NCBI GenBank assembly: GCA_963740765.1
Contig: CAVUFN010000016.1
Span: 682,001 to 746,000, forward strand
Origin: DATLGB01 sp963740765
GTDB lineage: Bacteria > Actinomycetota > Thermoleophilia > Solirubrobacterales > Solirubrobacteraceae
Direction: 5' to 3'
DNA length: 64,000 nt
Made by a program: the position numbers and the translations under genes. The notes beneath the pieces were generated by a model that was not told the DNA's origin, did no database searches, and worked only from the letters and a program-made list of their open reading frames with translations. Positions 17,828-26,565 of this stretch are shown here, piece after piece (positions within the stretch are counted from its first letter, which is position 1; every line of letters begins with the position of its first letter).

Positions 17828-18720
17828 TCGCGGCGTTGCGCGCGCGCCCGGTCCTCGCCGGGCTGATCGGCGCGTCCGTGATCGCGTTCTCGGCGATCCT
17901 CGTCGAGCTGGCCGACGTCTCGCCGGAGACGGCCGCCGTGTTCCGGTGCGTCTACGCGCTCCCGATCCTCGGCCTGCTCACCTGGCGCGAGGACCGGCGC
18001 TTCGGGCAGCGGACCTGGCGCGAGCGCCGCCTCGGCCTCGCCGCCGGAGTCTTCTTCGCCGCCGACCTGATCTTCTGGCACCACGCCATCGCCGACGTCG
18101 GCGCCGGGCTGGCGACCGTGCTCGGCAACCTGCAGGTGGTCCTGGTCGCCTTCCTGGCCTGGATGCTGCTGTCCGAGCGGCCGGGGAACCGCATGTTCGT
18201 GGCCGTGCCCGTGGCGCTGCTCGGCGCGGTGATGATCTCCGGGCTGCTCGAGCAGGGCGCCTACGGGGACGACCCCGTGCGCGGGACCGCGTTCGGCGTG
18301 CTCACGACGATCGCCTACTCGGGCTTCATCCTCGTGCTGCGGGCGACGAACGCCAACGTCGACCGCCCCGCCGGCCCGCTGTTCGACGCGACGGCCGCGT
18401 CCGCGGCGGTGGCGATCGTCTACGGGACCGCCACGGGCACCGCCGACCTGGCGCCGCTGTGGCCGGCCCACGGCTGGCTCGTCCTGCTGGCGCTGTCCTC
18501 CCAGGTGGTCGGGTGGCTGCTGATCTCGGTGTCCCTCCCTCGCCTGCCCGCCGCGGTCACCTCGCTGCTGCTGCTCGTCCAGCCGGTGGCGTCCGTCGCC
18601 CTGGCCGCCGTCATCCTCGGCGAGCGGCCGTCGGTGCTGCAGGTCGCCGGCGTCGTCATGATCCTCGCCGTGGTGGTGTTCGCGACCTCGAGCCCGCGTG
18701 GACGTCCTCGTCGCGCCTGA
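17824..18720 (+). CDS. EamA/DMT-family transporter
   Basis: The 298-residue membrane protein has about ten hydrophobic segments arranged as two EamA repeats, the drug/metabolite transporter fold. The GTG start overlaps the ligase stop (GTGA), so translation is probably coupled. Typical features are the inward-facing LVELADVSPETAAVFR and the C-terminal SLLLLVQPVASVALAAVILGERPS with the conserved Pro and Glu. The family exports or imports small metabolites; the substrate cannot be inferred. Its last 23 bases overlap the start of the glycerate kinase gene. Confidence 0.85.
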   Translation: MIAALRARPVLAGLIGASVIAFSAILVELADVSPETAAVFRCVYALPILGLLTWREDRRFGQRTWRERRLGLAAGVFFAADLIFWHHAIADVGAGLATVLGNLQVVLVAFLAWMLLSERPGNRMFVAVPVALLGAVMISGLLEQGAYGDDPVRGTAFGVLTTIAYSGFILVLRATNANVDRPAGPLFDATAASAAVAIVYGTATGTADLAPLWPAHGWLVLLALSSQVVGWLLISVSLPRLPAAVTSLLLLVQPVASVALAAVILGERPSVLQVAGVVMILAVVVFATSSPRGRPRRA

Positions 18721-19661
18721 CTCCTTCAAGGGGACGCTGCGCGCAACCCAGGTGGCGGCGGCGATCGGCCGCGGCCTGGAGGGGGCCGGGCTCGGCGCCG
18801 ACCTCTGCCCCGTCGCGGACGGCGGGGAGGGGACGCTCGAGGCGCTGCTGACCGCGCTGGGCGGGGAGACCGACGGCGCGCCGGTGCACGATCCGTTCGG
18901 CAACGAGATCCGCGCCGGCTTCGGGCTCATCGAGGGCGGTGGGACGGCGATCGTGGAGACCGCCGCCGCCAGTGGCCTGCACTTCGGCAAGGACCCCTGG
19001 AACGCGTCCACGTACGGGACCGGCGAGCTCATCTGCGCGGCCGCGGATGCCGGCGCGGCGGTGATCCTGCTCGGCGTGGGCGGGTCGGCCACGGTCGACG
19101 GCGGGGCCGGCGCGGTGCGCGCGATCGAGGAGCGCGGCGGGCTGAGCGGCGCGCGGCTCGTCGTCCTCTGCGACGTGCGCACGACGTGGGAGCACTGCGC
19201 GGAGGTCTTCGGTCCGCAGAAGGGCGCCGACGCCGACATGGTCGAGGCCCTGCACGAGCGGCTCGTGGCGATGGACCTGCCCCGCGATGTCCCGATGTCC
19301 GGCGCCGCCGGCGGGCTGGCCGCGGGCCTCCTCGCCCACTGCGGCGCCGTCCTCGAGCCAGGCGCCGCCTTCGTCCTCGACGCGCTGGACTTCACCGACC
19401 GCATGCGCGCCGTCGCGCTGCGTGATCACCGGCGAGGGCAAGCTGGACGCCCAGAGTCTCCAGGGCAAGGTGGTGGGCGAGATCGGCACGCGCACCCGCC
19501 AGGGCGGGGTCCCGCTGCACGCGATCGTGGGCACGGACGCGATGGACGCGTTCGCCAAGCGCATGATCGACCTGCAGGTTGTGAGGGAGGCCTCGACGCT
19601 GGACGCGGTCGAGGCCTCCGCCCACGAGCTCGGCGCGCTCATCCGCGCCGGGCGGGCCTGA
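18698..19661 (+). pseudogene. Glycerate kinase (GlxK/GarK type), frameshifted
   Basis: The first part (GTG 18698 to ~19420) reads MDVLVAPDSFKGTLRATQVA, PVADGGEGT, VETAAASGL and GVGGSATVDGGAGA, all typical of the type I glycerate kinase family that phosphorylates D-glycerate with ATP. At 19421 the frame changes. The expected VITGEGKLDAQSLQGKVVGEIG continues in the next frame to a stop at 19659-19661. Removing one base (C at 19421) restores ...RAVALVITGEGKLD, which matches the family. As written, the product would lack its C-terminal third. Both halves are well conserved, so either the lesion is very recent or the base is an assembly error. A GATC lies 3 bases away. Confidence 0.85.
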
Positions 19662-19872
19662 CGGCCCCGGGAGATGGGGCTCGGATCCATCCCCCGGGGG
19701 CATGCGCCAGTGGCGTTGACCGGCGCCGCCGGACCCTCGGATGTCAGGGAAGCGAGGTGCTCGTCCGGCGACGGGTCTGAGGCCTGTATCGGAGCTGCCG
19801 GAGGTTCGCTGAACGCCGGTGGACGGGGTTGGGGTCGTGACCCTACGGCGTCGCCGGTGTAGGCGCACGAGG
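19662..19872. other. Non-coding stretch upstream of gpsA
   Basis: These 211 bases lie between the glycerate kinase remnant and gpsA. They are rich in short inverted repeats, including a perfect CCCCCGGGGG at 19691-19700. Open frames across them have no protein-like features. No known riboswitch, sRNA or promoter motif was recognised. It could be a structured leader of gpsA. Confidence 0.4.
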
Positions 19873-20964
19873 ATGCCTCCGCGGCCACAACTCAGCCTTC
19901 CCTCCCCCGGCTCCCGGCGCGCCGTCGTCATCGGCGCCGGCTCGTTCGGGACCGCCGTCGCGGTCCTGCTCGCGCGGGGCGGGTTCCGCACCACCCTGCA
20001 GGCGCGCACCGCCGACCAGGCCGAGCGCCTGCAGGCCGACCGCGAGAACCGCACCTACCTGCCCGGCATCGAGCTGCCGTCCCAGCTGCGCGTCGAACCG
20101 GCGTCGGCCGGCGTCGGCCGCGCGGACCTCGTCTTCCTGGGTGTCCCGTCCCGGGGGCTGGAGACGGTCATCGCCGGTCTCGCGGAGGCCGGGCTGCGTT
20201 CCAAGACGCCGGTGATCTCGCTCGCCAAGGGGCTCGTCCCGCCCTACGGCATCGCCCCGACCGTCTTACTGGCCCAGTCGCTGGGCGCGGCGCGGGTGGC
20301 CTGCGTGGGCGGTCCCGCCCACGCGCGCGAGATGGTGACGGAGGGCGCCGCGCTGGTCGTGGCAGGCGCCGACCCGGCACTCACGCTCTCGATCGCCGAC
20401 GTCTTCGGCCGCGCCGGGGTCGTCGCCGAGATGTCCGATGACCCGATCGGCGTGGAGCTCGCCGGCGCTGCCAAGAACGCCGCCGCGCTGGCCGCGGCGG
20501 CCACCGAATCCCAGGGCCTGAACGCGGCGGGCGCCGCCGCGGGCCACGTCTTCCTGGAGGTGTGGCGGTACGCGGAGGGTCAGGGCGCCCGCCCCGAGTC
20601 GCTGATCGGGCTGGCCGGCACCGGCGACCTGGTGGGCACCGCGCTCGCGCCGCAGTCGCGCAACCGGCGCGCGGGTGAGCTGCTCGCCGAGGGCGTTCCC
20701 GCCGCCGAGATCCCCGAGCGCATCGGCCAGGCGGTCGAGGCCCTCGACCTGGTCCCGCTGCTGTCGCTCGCGCTCAAGCGCGCGGCGGTCGACGCCCCGA
20801 TCATCACCGCCCTCGCGGGCCTGATCTCCGGCGACCTCCCGCTCGAGGAGTGGGTCTCGAAGGTGCGCACGACAACGCCTTCGACGCCACGCCGCTTCGA
20901 GTCCCCTGCGTGGTACCGCCGCGCCCTGGCCTGGTGGCGGCGCGTCGTGCTGCGCCGGCCCTAG
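19873..20964 (+). CDS. gpsA: NAD(P)-dependent glycerol-3-phosphate dehydrogenase
   Basis: About 363 residues from the ATG at 19873 (MPPRPQLSLPSPGSRR); a GTG at 19819 would add 18 poorly conserved residues. The enzyme reduces dihydroxyacetone phosphate to sn-glycerol 3-phosphate for phospholipid synthesis. Motifs: the dinucleotide loop VIGAGSFGTAVA, SLAKGL, the catalytic Lys in GAAKN, and GLAGTGDLVGTALAPQSRNRRAGELLAEG, the substrate loop typical of GpsA. A short basic tail ends the protein. It overlaps the convergent gpgS by 4 bases. Confidence 0.93.
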   Translation: MPPRPQLSLPSPGSRRAVVIGAGSFGTAVAVLLARGGFRTTLQARTADQAERLQADRENRTYLPGIELPSQLRVEPASAGVGRADLVFLGVPSRGLETVIAGLAEAGLRSKTPVISLAKGLVPPYGIAPTVLLAQSLGAARVACVGGPAHAREMVTEGAALVVAGADPALTLSIADVFGRAGVVAEMSDDPIGVELAGAAKNAAALAAAATESQGLNAAGAAAGHVFLEVWRYAEGQGARPESLIGLAGTGDLVGTALAPQSRNRRAGELLAEGVPAAEIPERIGQAVEALDLVPLLSLALKRAAVDAPIITALAGLISGDLPLEEWVSKVRTTTPSTPRRFESPAWYRRALAWWRRVVLRRP

Positions 20965-21758
20965 GCGACCTTGGTCAGGACCTCGGCCATCGGCGGGCGT
21001 TCCAGCGGGCGCTCGCCGGGGAGGTCGAGGCGCGCGCAGGCGGCCGCAAGCACCTCGTCGGCCATCTTCGCGAGCGCAGCCAGGGACTGGTGATCGTTGC
21101 GGCGCTGCTCGAGGTCCACCTGCGCGATGGCGTTGGCGCCGACCCGGGCCCGGATGTCGAGCAGCATCGCCGTCTCGACCGCGTAGCCGGTGCTGAACGG
21201 GATCGAGCACAGCAGCTCGCGCGTGGCGGCCATCTCACCCGCCAGTGGCTGGTGCAGACCGGCGAGATCGGGCCAGAAGCGGCGCAGGAGCGGGCGCGCG
21301 GTGAGCTCGGTGACGCGACCGCCGCCGTCCGGCGAGTCGCCGAACGGGCGCCGGTAGAACGCCTTGACGAACTCGACGCCGTCGATGGTCAGCAAGGGCC
21401 CGAGCGTGCCGGTGACGAAGTGCGCGCCGAAGTCGCCCGAGTCCCCGTCGAGGTAGAGCACGACCTCGCCCCGGCAGACGGAGAGGGCGCGCCACATCGC
21501 GTCGCCCTTGCCGCGCACGGGCCCGAACTCCGGCAGCAGCGCGGTCTCGGAGAGGACGGTCGCGCCCGCGGCCGCGGCGATGGCCGCGGTGCCGTCGGCG
21601 GAGTCCGCGTCGACGACCAGGACCTGCTCCGCAACGGCGAGATCGAGGACCGTTTTCACGATCGGGCCGATCGTCGCAGCGCACTCCTTCGTCGGGATGA
21701 CGACGGAGACGGAGGCCGGGTGGGGATCGAACTGGCGGTGGTGGTAGGTGCGGACCAC
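20961..21758 (-). CDS. gpgS: Glucosyl-3-phosphoglycerate synthase
   Basis: This 265-residue GT-A glycosyltransferase resembles the GT81 family GpgS, which transfers glucose from a nucleotide sugar to 3-phosphoglycerate. Features: SVVIPTKECAATIG near the N-terminus, VVDADSADGT, GPVRGKGDAMWRAL, an acidic metal motif in LYLDGDSGDFG, FVKAFYRRPF, and the C-terminal LEQRRNDHQSLAALAKMA. In actinobacteria the product leads to glucosylglycerate or methylglucose lipopolysaccharides. The phosphatase partner GpgP is not in view. The GTG start lies 14 bases from the helicase start on the other strand, so the two share a tiny bidirectional promoter region. Confidence 0.88.
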   Translation of the reverse strand: MVRTYHHRQFDPHPASVSVVIPTKECAATIGPIVKTVLDLAVAEQVLVVDADSADGTAAIAAAAGATVLSETALLPEFGPVRGKGDAMWRALSVCRGEVVLYLDGDSGDFGAHFVTGTLGPLLTIDGVEFVKAFYRRPFGDSPDGGGRVTELTARPLLRRFWPDLAGLHQPLAGEMAATRELLCSIPFSTGYAVETAMLLDIRARVGANAIAQVDLEQRRNDHQSLAALAKMADEVLAAACARLDLPGERPLERPPMAEVLTKVA

Positions 21759-21763
21759 GGGCT

Positions 21764-21769
21764 TAGTAT
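21764..21769. promoter_or_regulatory. Shared -10 element between gpgS and the helicase
   Basis: TAGTAT sits between two start codons only 14 bases apart. On the plus strand its distance would place transcription close to GTG 21779, an in-frame alternative helicase start, favouring a leaderless mRNA. The reverse strand offers GATACT for gpgS. Based on spacing only. Confidence 0.35.
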
Positions 21770-21772
21770 CGC

Positions 21773-24043
21773 TTGACGGTGTCTGTCTCCCGCCAGATCG
21801 AGCCGTGGGACGGTCTCCTGGCCGCGGGGCGCGAGGACGAACGTCTCGTGGCGACGATGGCGGTGCACGCTCGCCCTAGCCGTCCGGCAGCGTTTCCAAA
21901 CGACCTCCACCCCGCTCTGGAGCAGGCGTTGCGGGGGCGTGGCGTCGAGACGCTCTGGTCCCACCAGCTCGCTGCGTGGGAGGCGTCGGCGAGCTCCGAC
22001 GTGATCGTCACGACCGGGACGGCGTCGGGCAAGTCGCTGGCCTTCAACCTGCCGGTGTTGCAGGAGCTGGCGAGCGACCCGCGCGCGCGGGCGCTGTACC
22101 TGTACCCCACAAAGGCGCTGGCTCAGGATCAGGCGCGGGCGCTCGCGGAGCTGCGGCTGGACGGGCTGCGCCCCGCGATCTACGACGGTGACACACCGCG
22201 CGAGTCGCGGGCGGCGATCCGGCGCCAGAGCAACCTCATCCTGACCAACCCGGACATGCTGCACATGGGGATCCTGCCCAACCACGAGGCGTGGCGGCCG
22301 TTCCTGGCCAACCTGCGCGCCGTGGTGGTCGACGAGGCGCACGCGTACCGAGGCGTGTTCGGGTCCCACGTCGCCAACGTCCTGCGGCGGCTGCGGCGGC
22401 TGGTCGGGCACGACGTCCGCTTCCTGATGGCGTCGGCGACGATCGCCAACGCGTCCGAGCTCGCGTCGCGGCTCACCGGTCTGCCGGAGTTCGCGCTGAT
22501 CGACGCGGACGGGTCGCCGGGCGCGCGCAAGACCGTCGCGATGTGGAACCCGCCGCTGACCGACGAGGCGCTGGGGATCCGGCGCTCCGTGCTGGCCGAG
22601 GCCGCCGACGTCGTGGCCGGGCTCGTGCGCGAGGGCGCGCGGACGATCTGCTTCATGAAGTCGCGGCGGGCGGTCGAGCTGCTCTCGCGGTTCGTGCGCG
22701 ACCAGCTGGAGCCGGCCGAGGCGGCGCGGGTGGCGCCCTACCGGGCGGGGTACACGCCGCAGCAGCGGCGCGAGATCGAGGGGCGGCTCGTCTCGGGCGA
22801 CCTGCTCGCCGTCATCTCGACGGACGCGCTGGAGCTGGGCATCGACATCGGCGAGCTCGACGCCGCGGTGGTCGTCACCTTTCCGGGGACGGTCGCCTCC
22901 CTGCGGCAGATGTGGGGGCGCGCGGGCCGGCGCGGGCGGATGGGGCTCGCCGTCTACGTCGCGGGCGAGGACGCGCTGGACCAGTTCTTCTGCCGGCATC
23001 CCGACGAGTTCTTCGACCGCGCTGTCGAGGCGGCGATCCTCGACCACGCCAACGAGCAGATCTACGCCGGTCACCTCGTGTGCGCGGCGCACGAGGCGCC
23101 GCTGGAAGCCGACGACGAGGCGTTCTTCGAGGACTTCGAGTGGCACGCGTCGCGGCTGGTGGAGGCGGGCGAGCTGCACCGCGACCGCCGCGGCCGCTAC
23201 GTCCCCCGTCACGCCGAGCGCTTCCCGGCGGCAGACGTGTCCCTGCGCTCGGCGTCGGCCGACTCCTTCGCGGTCATCGACGCGGCGTCGGGCGAGCTGA
23301 TCGGGACGGTCGAGGCCGCGCGTGCGTTCACGACCATCCACGAGGGCGCGGTGTACCTCCACATGGGCGTGAGTTACGAGGTCCGCCGGCTCGACCTGGA
23401 CGGTCGCGTCGCGATGGTCGAGCCGTTCAAGGGCGATTGGTACACGCAGCCCAAGAAGGAGACGATGACCGAGATCTCGCGGCTGCTCGACCGGCGCGAG
23501 GACCTCGGCGTGACGCTGTCCTTCGGGACGGTCGAGGTGACGGAGACCGTGATCGCCTACCAGCGCAAGCGCATGAGCGACGGGGAGCAGATCGACCTCG
23601 TCGCCCTGGATCTGCCGACCACGTCCTTCTCCACCCAGGCGCTCTGGTACGAGCTCGGCGACGACGTGCTCGGCGAGGTGCCGATGGACGTGCTGCTCGG
23701 GTCGCTGCACGCCTCTGAGCACGCCCAGATCGCGGTCCTCCCGCTGCTGGCGATGTGCGACCGCTGGGACATCGGCGGGCTGTCGACCAACCTGCACCCG
23801 CAGACCGGCGGGCCCACGATCTTCATCTACGACGGGCACCCCGGTGGCATCGGGATCACGCGTCGCGGCTACCTGATGTTCGAGACCCTGGTCGGGGATG
23901 CGCACCGGCTCGTGTCGGAGTGCCCGTGCGCGGACGGATGCCCGTCCTGCGTCCAGTCGCCCAAGTGCGGCAACCTCAACGAGATGCTGCACAAGGCGGG
24001 CTCCGTCGAGGTCATGGGCCGCATGCTGCGTTACGTGAACTAG
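21773..24043 (+). CDS. DEAD/DEAH-box helicase with Zn-binding DUF1998 domain (MrfA-like)
   Basis: A 756-residue superfamily 2 helicase. Motif I is TTGTASGKSLAF, motif II VVDEAH, motif III MASAT; motifs V and VI are DALELGIDIGELDAAV and WGRAGRRGR. A winged-helix/MZB region and a C-terminal DUF1998 module follow. The latter holds the four-cysteine cluster CPCADGCPSC...PKCGN, which binds zinc in Bacillus subtilis MrfA. MrfA-type helicases repair mitomycin-type DNA damage by a UvrA-independent excision route. Start is TTG 21773 or GTG 21779. No nuclease partner (MrfB) lies adjacent. Confidence 0.92.
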   Translation: MTVSVSRQIEPWDGLLAAGREDERLVATMAVHARPSRPAAFPNDLHPALEQALRGRGVETLWSHQLAAWEASASSDVIVTTGTASGKSLAFNLPVLQELASDPRARALYLYPTKALAQDQARALAELRLDGLRPAIYDGDTPRESRAAIRRQSNLILTNPDMLHMGILPNHEAWRPFLANLRAVVVDEAHAYRGVFGSHVANVLRRLRRLVGHDVRFLMASATIANASELASRLTGLPEFALIDADGSPGARKTVAMWNPPLTDEALGIRRSVLAEAADVVAGLVREGARTICFMKSRRAVELLSRFVRDQLEPAEAARVAPYRAGYTPQQRREIEGRLVSGDLLAVISTDALELGIDIGELDAAVVVTFPGTVASLRQMWGRAGRRGRMGLAVYVAGEDALDQFFCRHPDEFFDRAVEAAILDHANEQIYAGHLVCAAHEAPLEADDEAFFEDFEWHASRLVEAGELHRDRRGRYVPRHAERFPAADVSLRSASADSFAVIDAASGELIGTVEAARAFTTIHEGAVYLHMGVSYEVRRLDLDGRVAMVEPFKGDWYTQPKKETMTEISRLLDRREDLGVTLSFGTVEVTETVIAYQRKRMSDGEQIDLVALDLPTTSFSTQALWYELGDDVLGEVPMDVLLGSLHASEHAQIAVLPLLAMCDRWDIGGLSTNLHPQTGGPTIFIYDGHPGGIGITRRGYLMFETLVGDAHRLVSECPCADGCPSCVQSPKCGNLNEMLHKAGSVEVMGRMLRYVN

Positions 24044-24098
24044 CGCACGAGCCGGTGCACCGGTAGTGAGTGCGGCGTGGCGCGTCGAACCTTGACGT

Positions 24099-24824
24099 GT
24101 GCGGCGGTTCGTCCTCGTGTTCGTGCTGGTGCTGGTGGCCCCGTCGACCGCCTTCGCGCAGGTCGAGGCGCCGCCCGACGACGCGCTCGTCGTCTCCCCG
24201 GGGCGGTTCGCCGCCGGAGCGCGGGTGATCGTCAGCGGCACCGGCGTCGTGCACATCGGCAAGGCGCAGGCGCGCGTCAACGGCACGCGATCATGGCGCC
24301 CGCGCGTCGCGCCCGGCACCTACGTCGCCAAGCTGCGGCTCGCCCGGCGCACGGTCGCGCGCTTCCCGATCACCGTGACCGCACCTGCGCCGGTCGCCGC
24401 CGTGTCCACCGGCGTCTTCCCGATTCAGGGCGCATGGTCGTTCGGCGAGGGCTTCGGAGCCGCACGCAAGGGGCACCTCCACCAGGGCGTCGACGTCATC
24501 GCCGCCGAGGGCACGCCGCTCGTCTCGCCGGTTGCCGGCTCCGTCTTCTTCCGCAAGATCCAGGCGGGCGGCGCCGGCCACTACCTGGTGATCCGCGACC
24601 GCGACGGGGTCGACTACGTCTTCATGCACCTGGTCGCCGGATCCGAGCGGGTCGACCGTGGTGATCTGGTGCGGGCCGGTCAGGCGATCGGGCGGGTCGG
24701 CTCCACGGGCGACGCCCACGGGGCGCACCTGCACTTCGAGCTGTGGCCGGGCGGCTGGTACGCACCGGGGTCGTCCCCGATCGACCCGCTGCCCCAGCTG
24801 CGTGCCTGGGCCGCCACGGCTTAG
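24099..24824 (+). CDS. Secreted M23-family metallopeptidase
   Basis: The 241-residue protein has a signal peptide (GTG start, MRRFVLVFVLVLVAPSTAFA) and an N-terminal beta-rich domain. From residue ~125 a LytM/M23 endopeptidase domain follows. Zinc ligands are seen in HQGVDV (HxxxD) and in the C-terminal HLHFELWPGG (HxH), with the supporting YVFMHL. Family members cut peptidoglycan cross-bridges or act as divisome regulators when inactive; all metal ligands are present here, so activity is expected. It begins 55 bases after the helicase and is convergent with the next gene, a hairpin lying between them. Confidence 0.9.
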   Translation: MRRFVLVFVLVLVAPSTAFAQVEAPPDDALVVSPGRFAAGARVIVSGTGVVHIGKAQARVNGTRSWRPRVAPGTYVAKLRLARRTVARFPITVTAPAPVAAVSTGVFPIQGAWSFGEGFGAARKGHLHQGVDVIAAEGTPLVSPVAGSVFFRKIQAGGAGHYLVIRDRDGVDYVFMHLVAGSERVDRGDLVRAGQAIGRVGSTGDAHGAHLHFELWPGGWYAPGSSPIDPLPQLRAWAATA

Positions 24825-24840
24825 ACCCCTCCTGGGGGTC
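24824..24840. terminator. Hairpin between convergent genes
   Basis: GACCCC TCCTG GGGGTC forms a 6-bp GC-rich stem with a 5-base loop directly after the M23 stop codon and ahead of the convergent lipoprotein gene. There is no U tract, as is common for actinobacterial terminators. It may act in both directions. Confidence 0.45.
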
Positions 24841-24857
24841 GAACACGTGGCGCCTGC

Positions 24858-26195
24858 TCAGAAGCCGCTGAAGGCACCGATCCGCACGCGGCGCGGGCCG
24901 CCCGCGAAGGTGAGGACGACCGGCCGCGGATAGAGCGGCGACGCCCGCGGAAGGCGGGCGAGGGCCGGCCTGAGCAGCGGCGCCGTCCCGCCGCGGGCGA
25001 GCGCGAGCAGGGCCTTCGCCGGCGCGCGCCCAGCGACGAACACGCCGCCCACCATCCCCACGCGGGCGATCGTGCGATCGCGGTCGGTCACGGAGTACAG
25101 GGGTCCCTCGCGGCGCAGGCGCAGCCGTGGAGTCCCCAGCCGCTTCGCGGCGCGCTCGAGCGCGGCTTCGACGATCGCGGGCCGGCGCGGGTCCAGTCGC
25201 AGCACCGGACCGGCGGCGATCACCGCCGGCCCGCGCAGCAGCTCGGGCCGCAGAGCAACCCCAGCCGCCCTGAGCCGTTCCCTCAACGCCGCGAGCTTCA
25301 GCGCACTGACGGGCAAGGCGGACGACAGCGCCCGCTCCGCAGCCGCTGCCACCGGCGCAAGGTCGGCGACGGCGACGGCCGGCTGGTCCGGGAGGGCGGG
25401 CCGCCGCCCCCGCGCCGGCGGCGGCACCGGGACGTCCTCGGACGTCAGCCCCGCGCCGTCGACGGGCGCGTTGAGCGTCCCGATCAGCTCCAGGTCGCTC
25501 GCGCCGAGCTTCACCCCCGCGCCGGTCATCGCCGCGAGCAGCGGCACCGCGCGGGCCACCGGCCCGGCGGCGTTCACCAGCGCCTGCAGGTCGACGTAGG
25601 CGCGTACGAAGGTCGCCGGTGGCGAGTCGCCCGGCAGCACCGCGTTGAGCTGCCCGGCTTCGAACGCCTCGTCCCCGACCCGGGTGTCCAGCGCCTCCGT
25701 GAGCGCCCCGAGCGATCCGCCGACGAGCAGGACCTCGTCGCGGACCGCGAAGGCCCAATCGGGCTCGACGTAGAGCTTCGCACCGCGGTACGTCCCCGCC
25801 CGCGTGGCCGTTCTCGCGAGCACCCGTGCCCGCGCGAACGTCGCCAGCGTGTCCCCATCCTGCGTGACCAGCGCCGCCAGCGGCCGCGCCCCGGGGTGCG
25901 GCAGGCCGACCACCGCATCGTTGCCGAGCAGGCCGCGCAGCTGGGTGAAGAACACCTTGCGCCCCGCCGCCGCGTGCTGCAGCGGCGCCAGCGCCCCGGA
26001 CCCGGCCACCCGCCGCAGGCCCGGGTCCTGCGGGTCGGTCCTGACCACCGCCACCAGGGGCGCGGTCCGCGGGAAGTACGCCAGCGCCTCCCGCCGCGGC
26101 GAGTACGTCGGCACGTCGGGGCGCACCGCCGCGCCGGGCGTCGCACAGCCACCCAGGACCACCGCAGCCACCACGAGTGTGAGCCACCGCCGCAT
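24858..26195 (-). CDS. Lipoprotein with DUF3352-like domain
   Basis: The 445-residue protein begins with a lipoprotein signal peptide: MRRWLTLVVAAVVLGGC, with a lipobox at VLGGC and acylation at Cys17. The mature part is rich in Ala, Arg and Leu. Its alternating beta/alpha pattern (TAPLVAVVRTDPQD, RGLLGNDAVVGLPHP, DEVLLVGGSLGALTEALD) resembles DUF3352, a common but uncharacterised actinobacterial envelope family. No catalytic motif was found. It should be anchored on the outer face of the cytoplasmic membrane. It is transcribed away from the tRNA-Phe gene, with 53 bases between them. Confidence 0.75.
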   Translation of the reverse strand: MRRWLTLVVAAVVLGGCATPGAAVRPDVPTYSPRREALAYFPRTAPLVAVVRTDPQDPGLRRVAGSGALAPLQHAAAGRKVFFTQLRGLLGNDAVVGLPHPGARPLAALVTQDGDTLATFARARVLARTATRAGTYRGAKLYVEPDWAFAVRDEVLLVGGSLGALTEALDTRVGDEAFEAGQLNAVLPGDSPPATFVRAYVDLQALVNAAGPVARAVPLLAAMTGAGVKLGASDLELIGTLNAPVDGAGLTSEDVPVPPPARGRRPALPDQPAVAVADLAPVAAAAERALSSALPVSALKLAALRERLRAAGVALRPELLRGPAVIAAGPVLRLDPRRPAIVEAALERAAKRLGTPRLRLRREGPLYSVTDRDRTIARVGMVGGVFVAGRAPAKALLALARGGTAPLLRPALARLPRASPLYPRPVVLTFAGGPRRVRIGAFSGF

Positions 26196-26248
26196 CCGCC
26201 TTGCATCGGATCGACGGCCCCGCCCCGTTAGCTACCCTCCTGCCGCTC

Positions 26249-26321
26249 GGCGAGATAGCTCAGTTGGTAGAGCACACGACTGAAAATCGTGGTGTCCCCG
26301 GTTCGAGTCCGGGTCTCGCCA
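26249..26321 (+). tRNA. tRNA-Phe (GAA)
   Basis: A 73-nucleotide tRNA. Acceptor arm GGCGAGA pairs with TCTCGCC, with discriminator A. The D arm contains GCTCAGTTGGTAGAGC. Anticodon stem CACGA/TCGTG encloses loop CTGAAAA with anticodon GAA. The T arm is CCCCGGTTCGAGTCCGGG. CCA is not encoded. Its 3' half is duplicated at 29548-29595, marking it as an integration target; the copy here is the intact gene. Confidence 0.97.
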
Positions 26322-26327
26322 TCGCCG
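26280..26327 (+). repeat. Left attachment site (attL) within tRNA-Phe
   Basis: 48 bases from the anticodon loop through the tRNA 3' end and six bases beyond, identical to 29548-29595. The tRNA remains functional on this side. Confidence 0.85.
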
Positions 26328-26338
26328 AGAACCGGCTG

Positions 26339-26461
26339 CTAGAGCCAAGAGCTAAGGCGCGGGGCGGATTCGCGGGGCACCGCCAGGGCACCGCTGGCTG
26401 GTGCCCTCGCCCGTTGGAGTCGTCGTCAGCCACTGCCCAGGTGCCTTCAGGTTGGCTCTAG
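26339..26461. repeat. Left-end structure: 10-bp inverted repeat enclosing GGGCACC repeats
   Basis: CTAGAGCCAA at 26339-26348 and its exact reverse complement TTGGCTCTAG at 26452-26461 bracket 103 bases just inside attL. Between them lies GGGCACCGCCAGGGCACCG (26375-26393), a double GGGCACC repeat, and an inverted GGTGCCC near 26404. A near-identical copy of the double repeat lies close to the right end (29435-29453). The layout resembles recombinase arm-type and directionality-factor sites. Confidence 0.55.
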
Positions 26462-26565
26462 ACCGTCGCGGTCGTGTCGCACGTACACCGCGACTCGCGA
26501 CGACGTCATAACGCGAGTTGTGGTGTCCGGCATCGCGCCTAGCCACACCTTTACGCGCGGTCGGC

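Noticed and set aside
19674..19862. Small plus-strand frame between glycerate kinase and gpsA
   Set aside because: No start signal, no protein-like pattern and no recognisable family.
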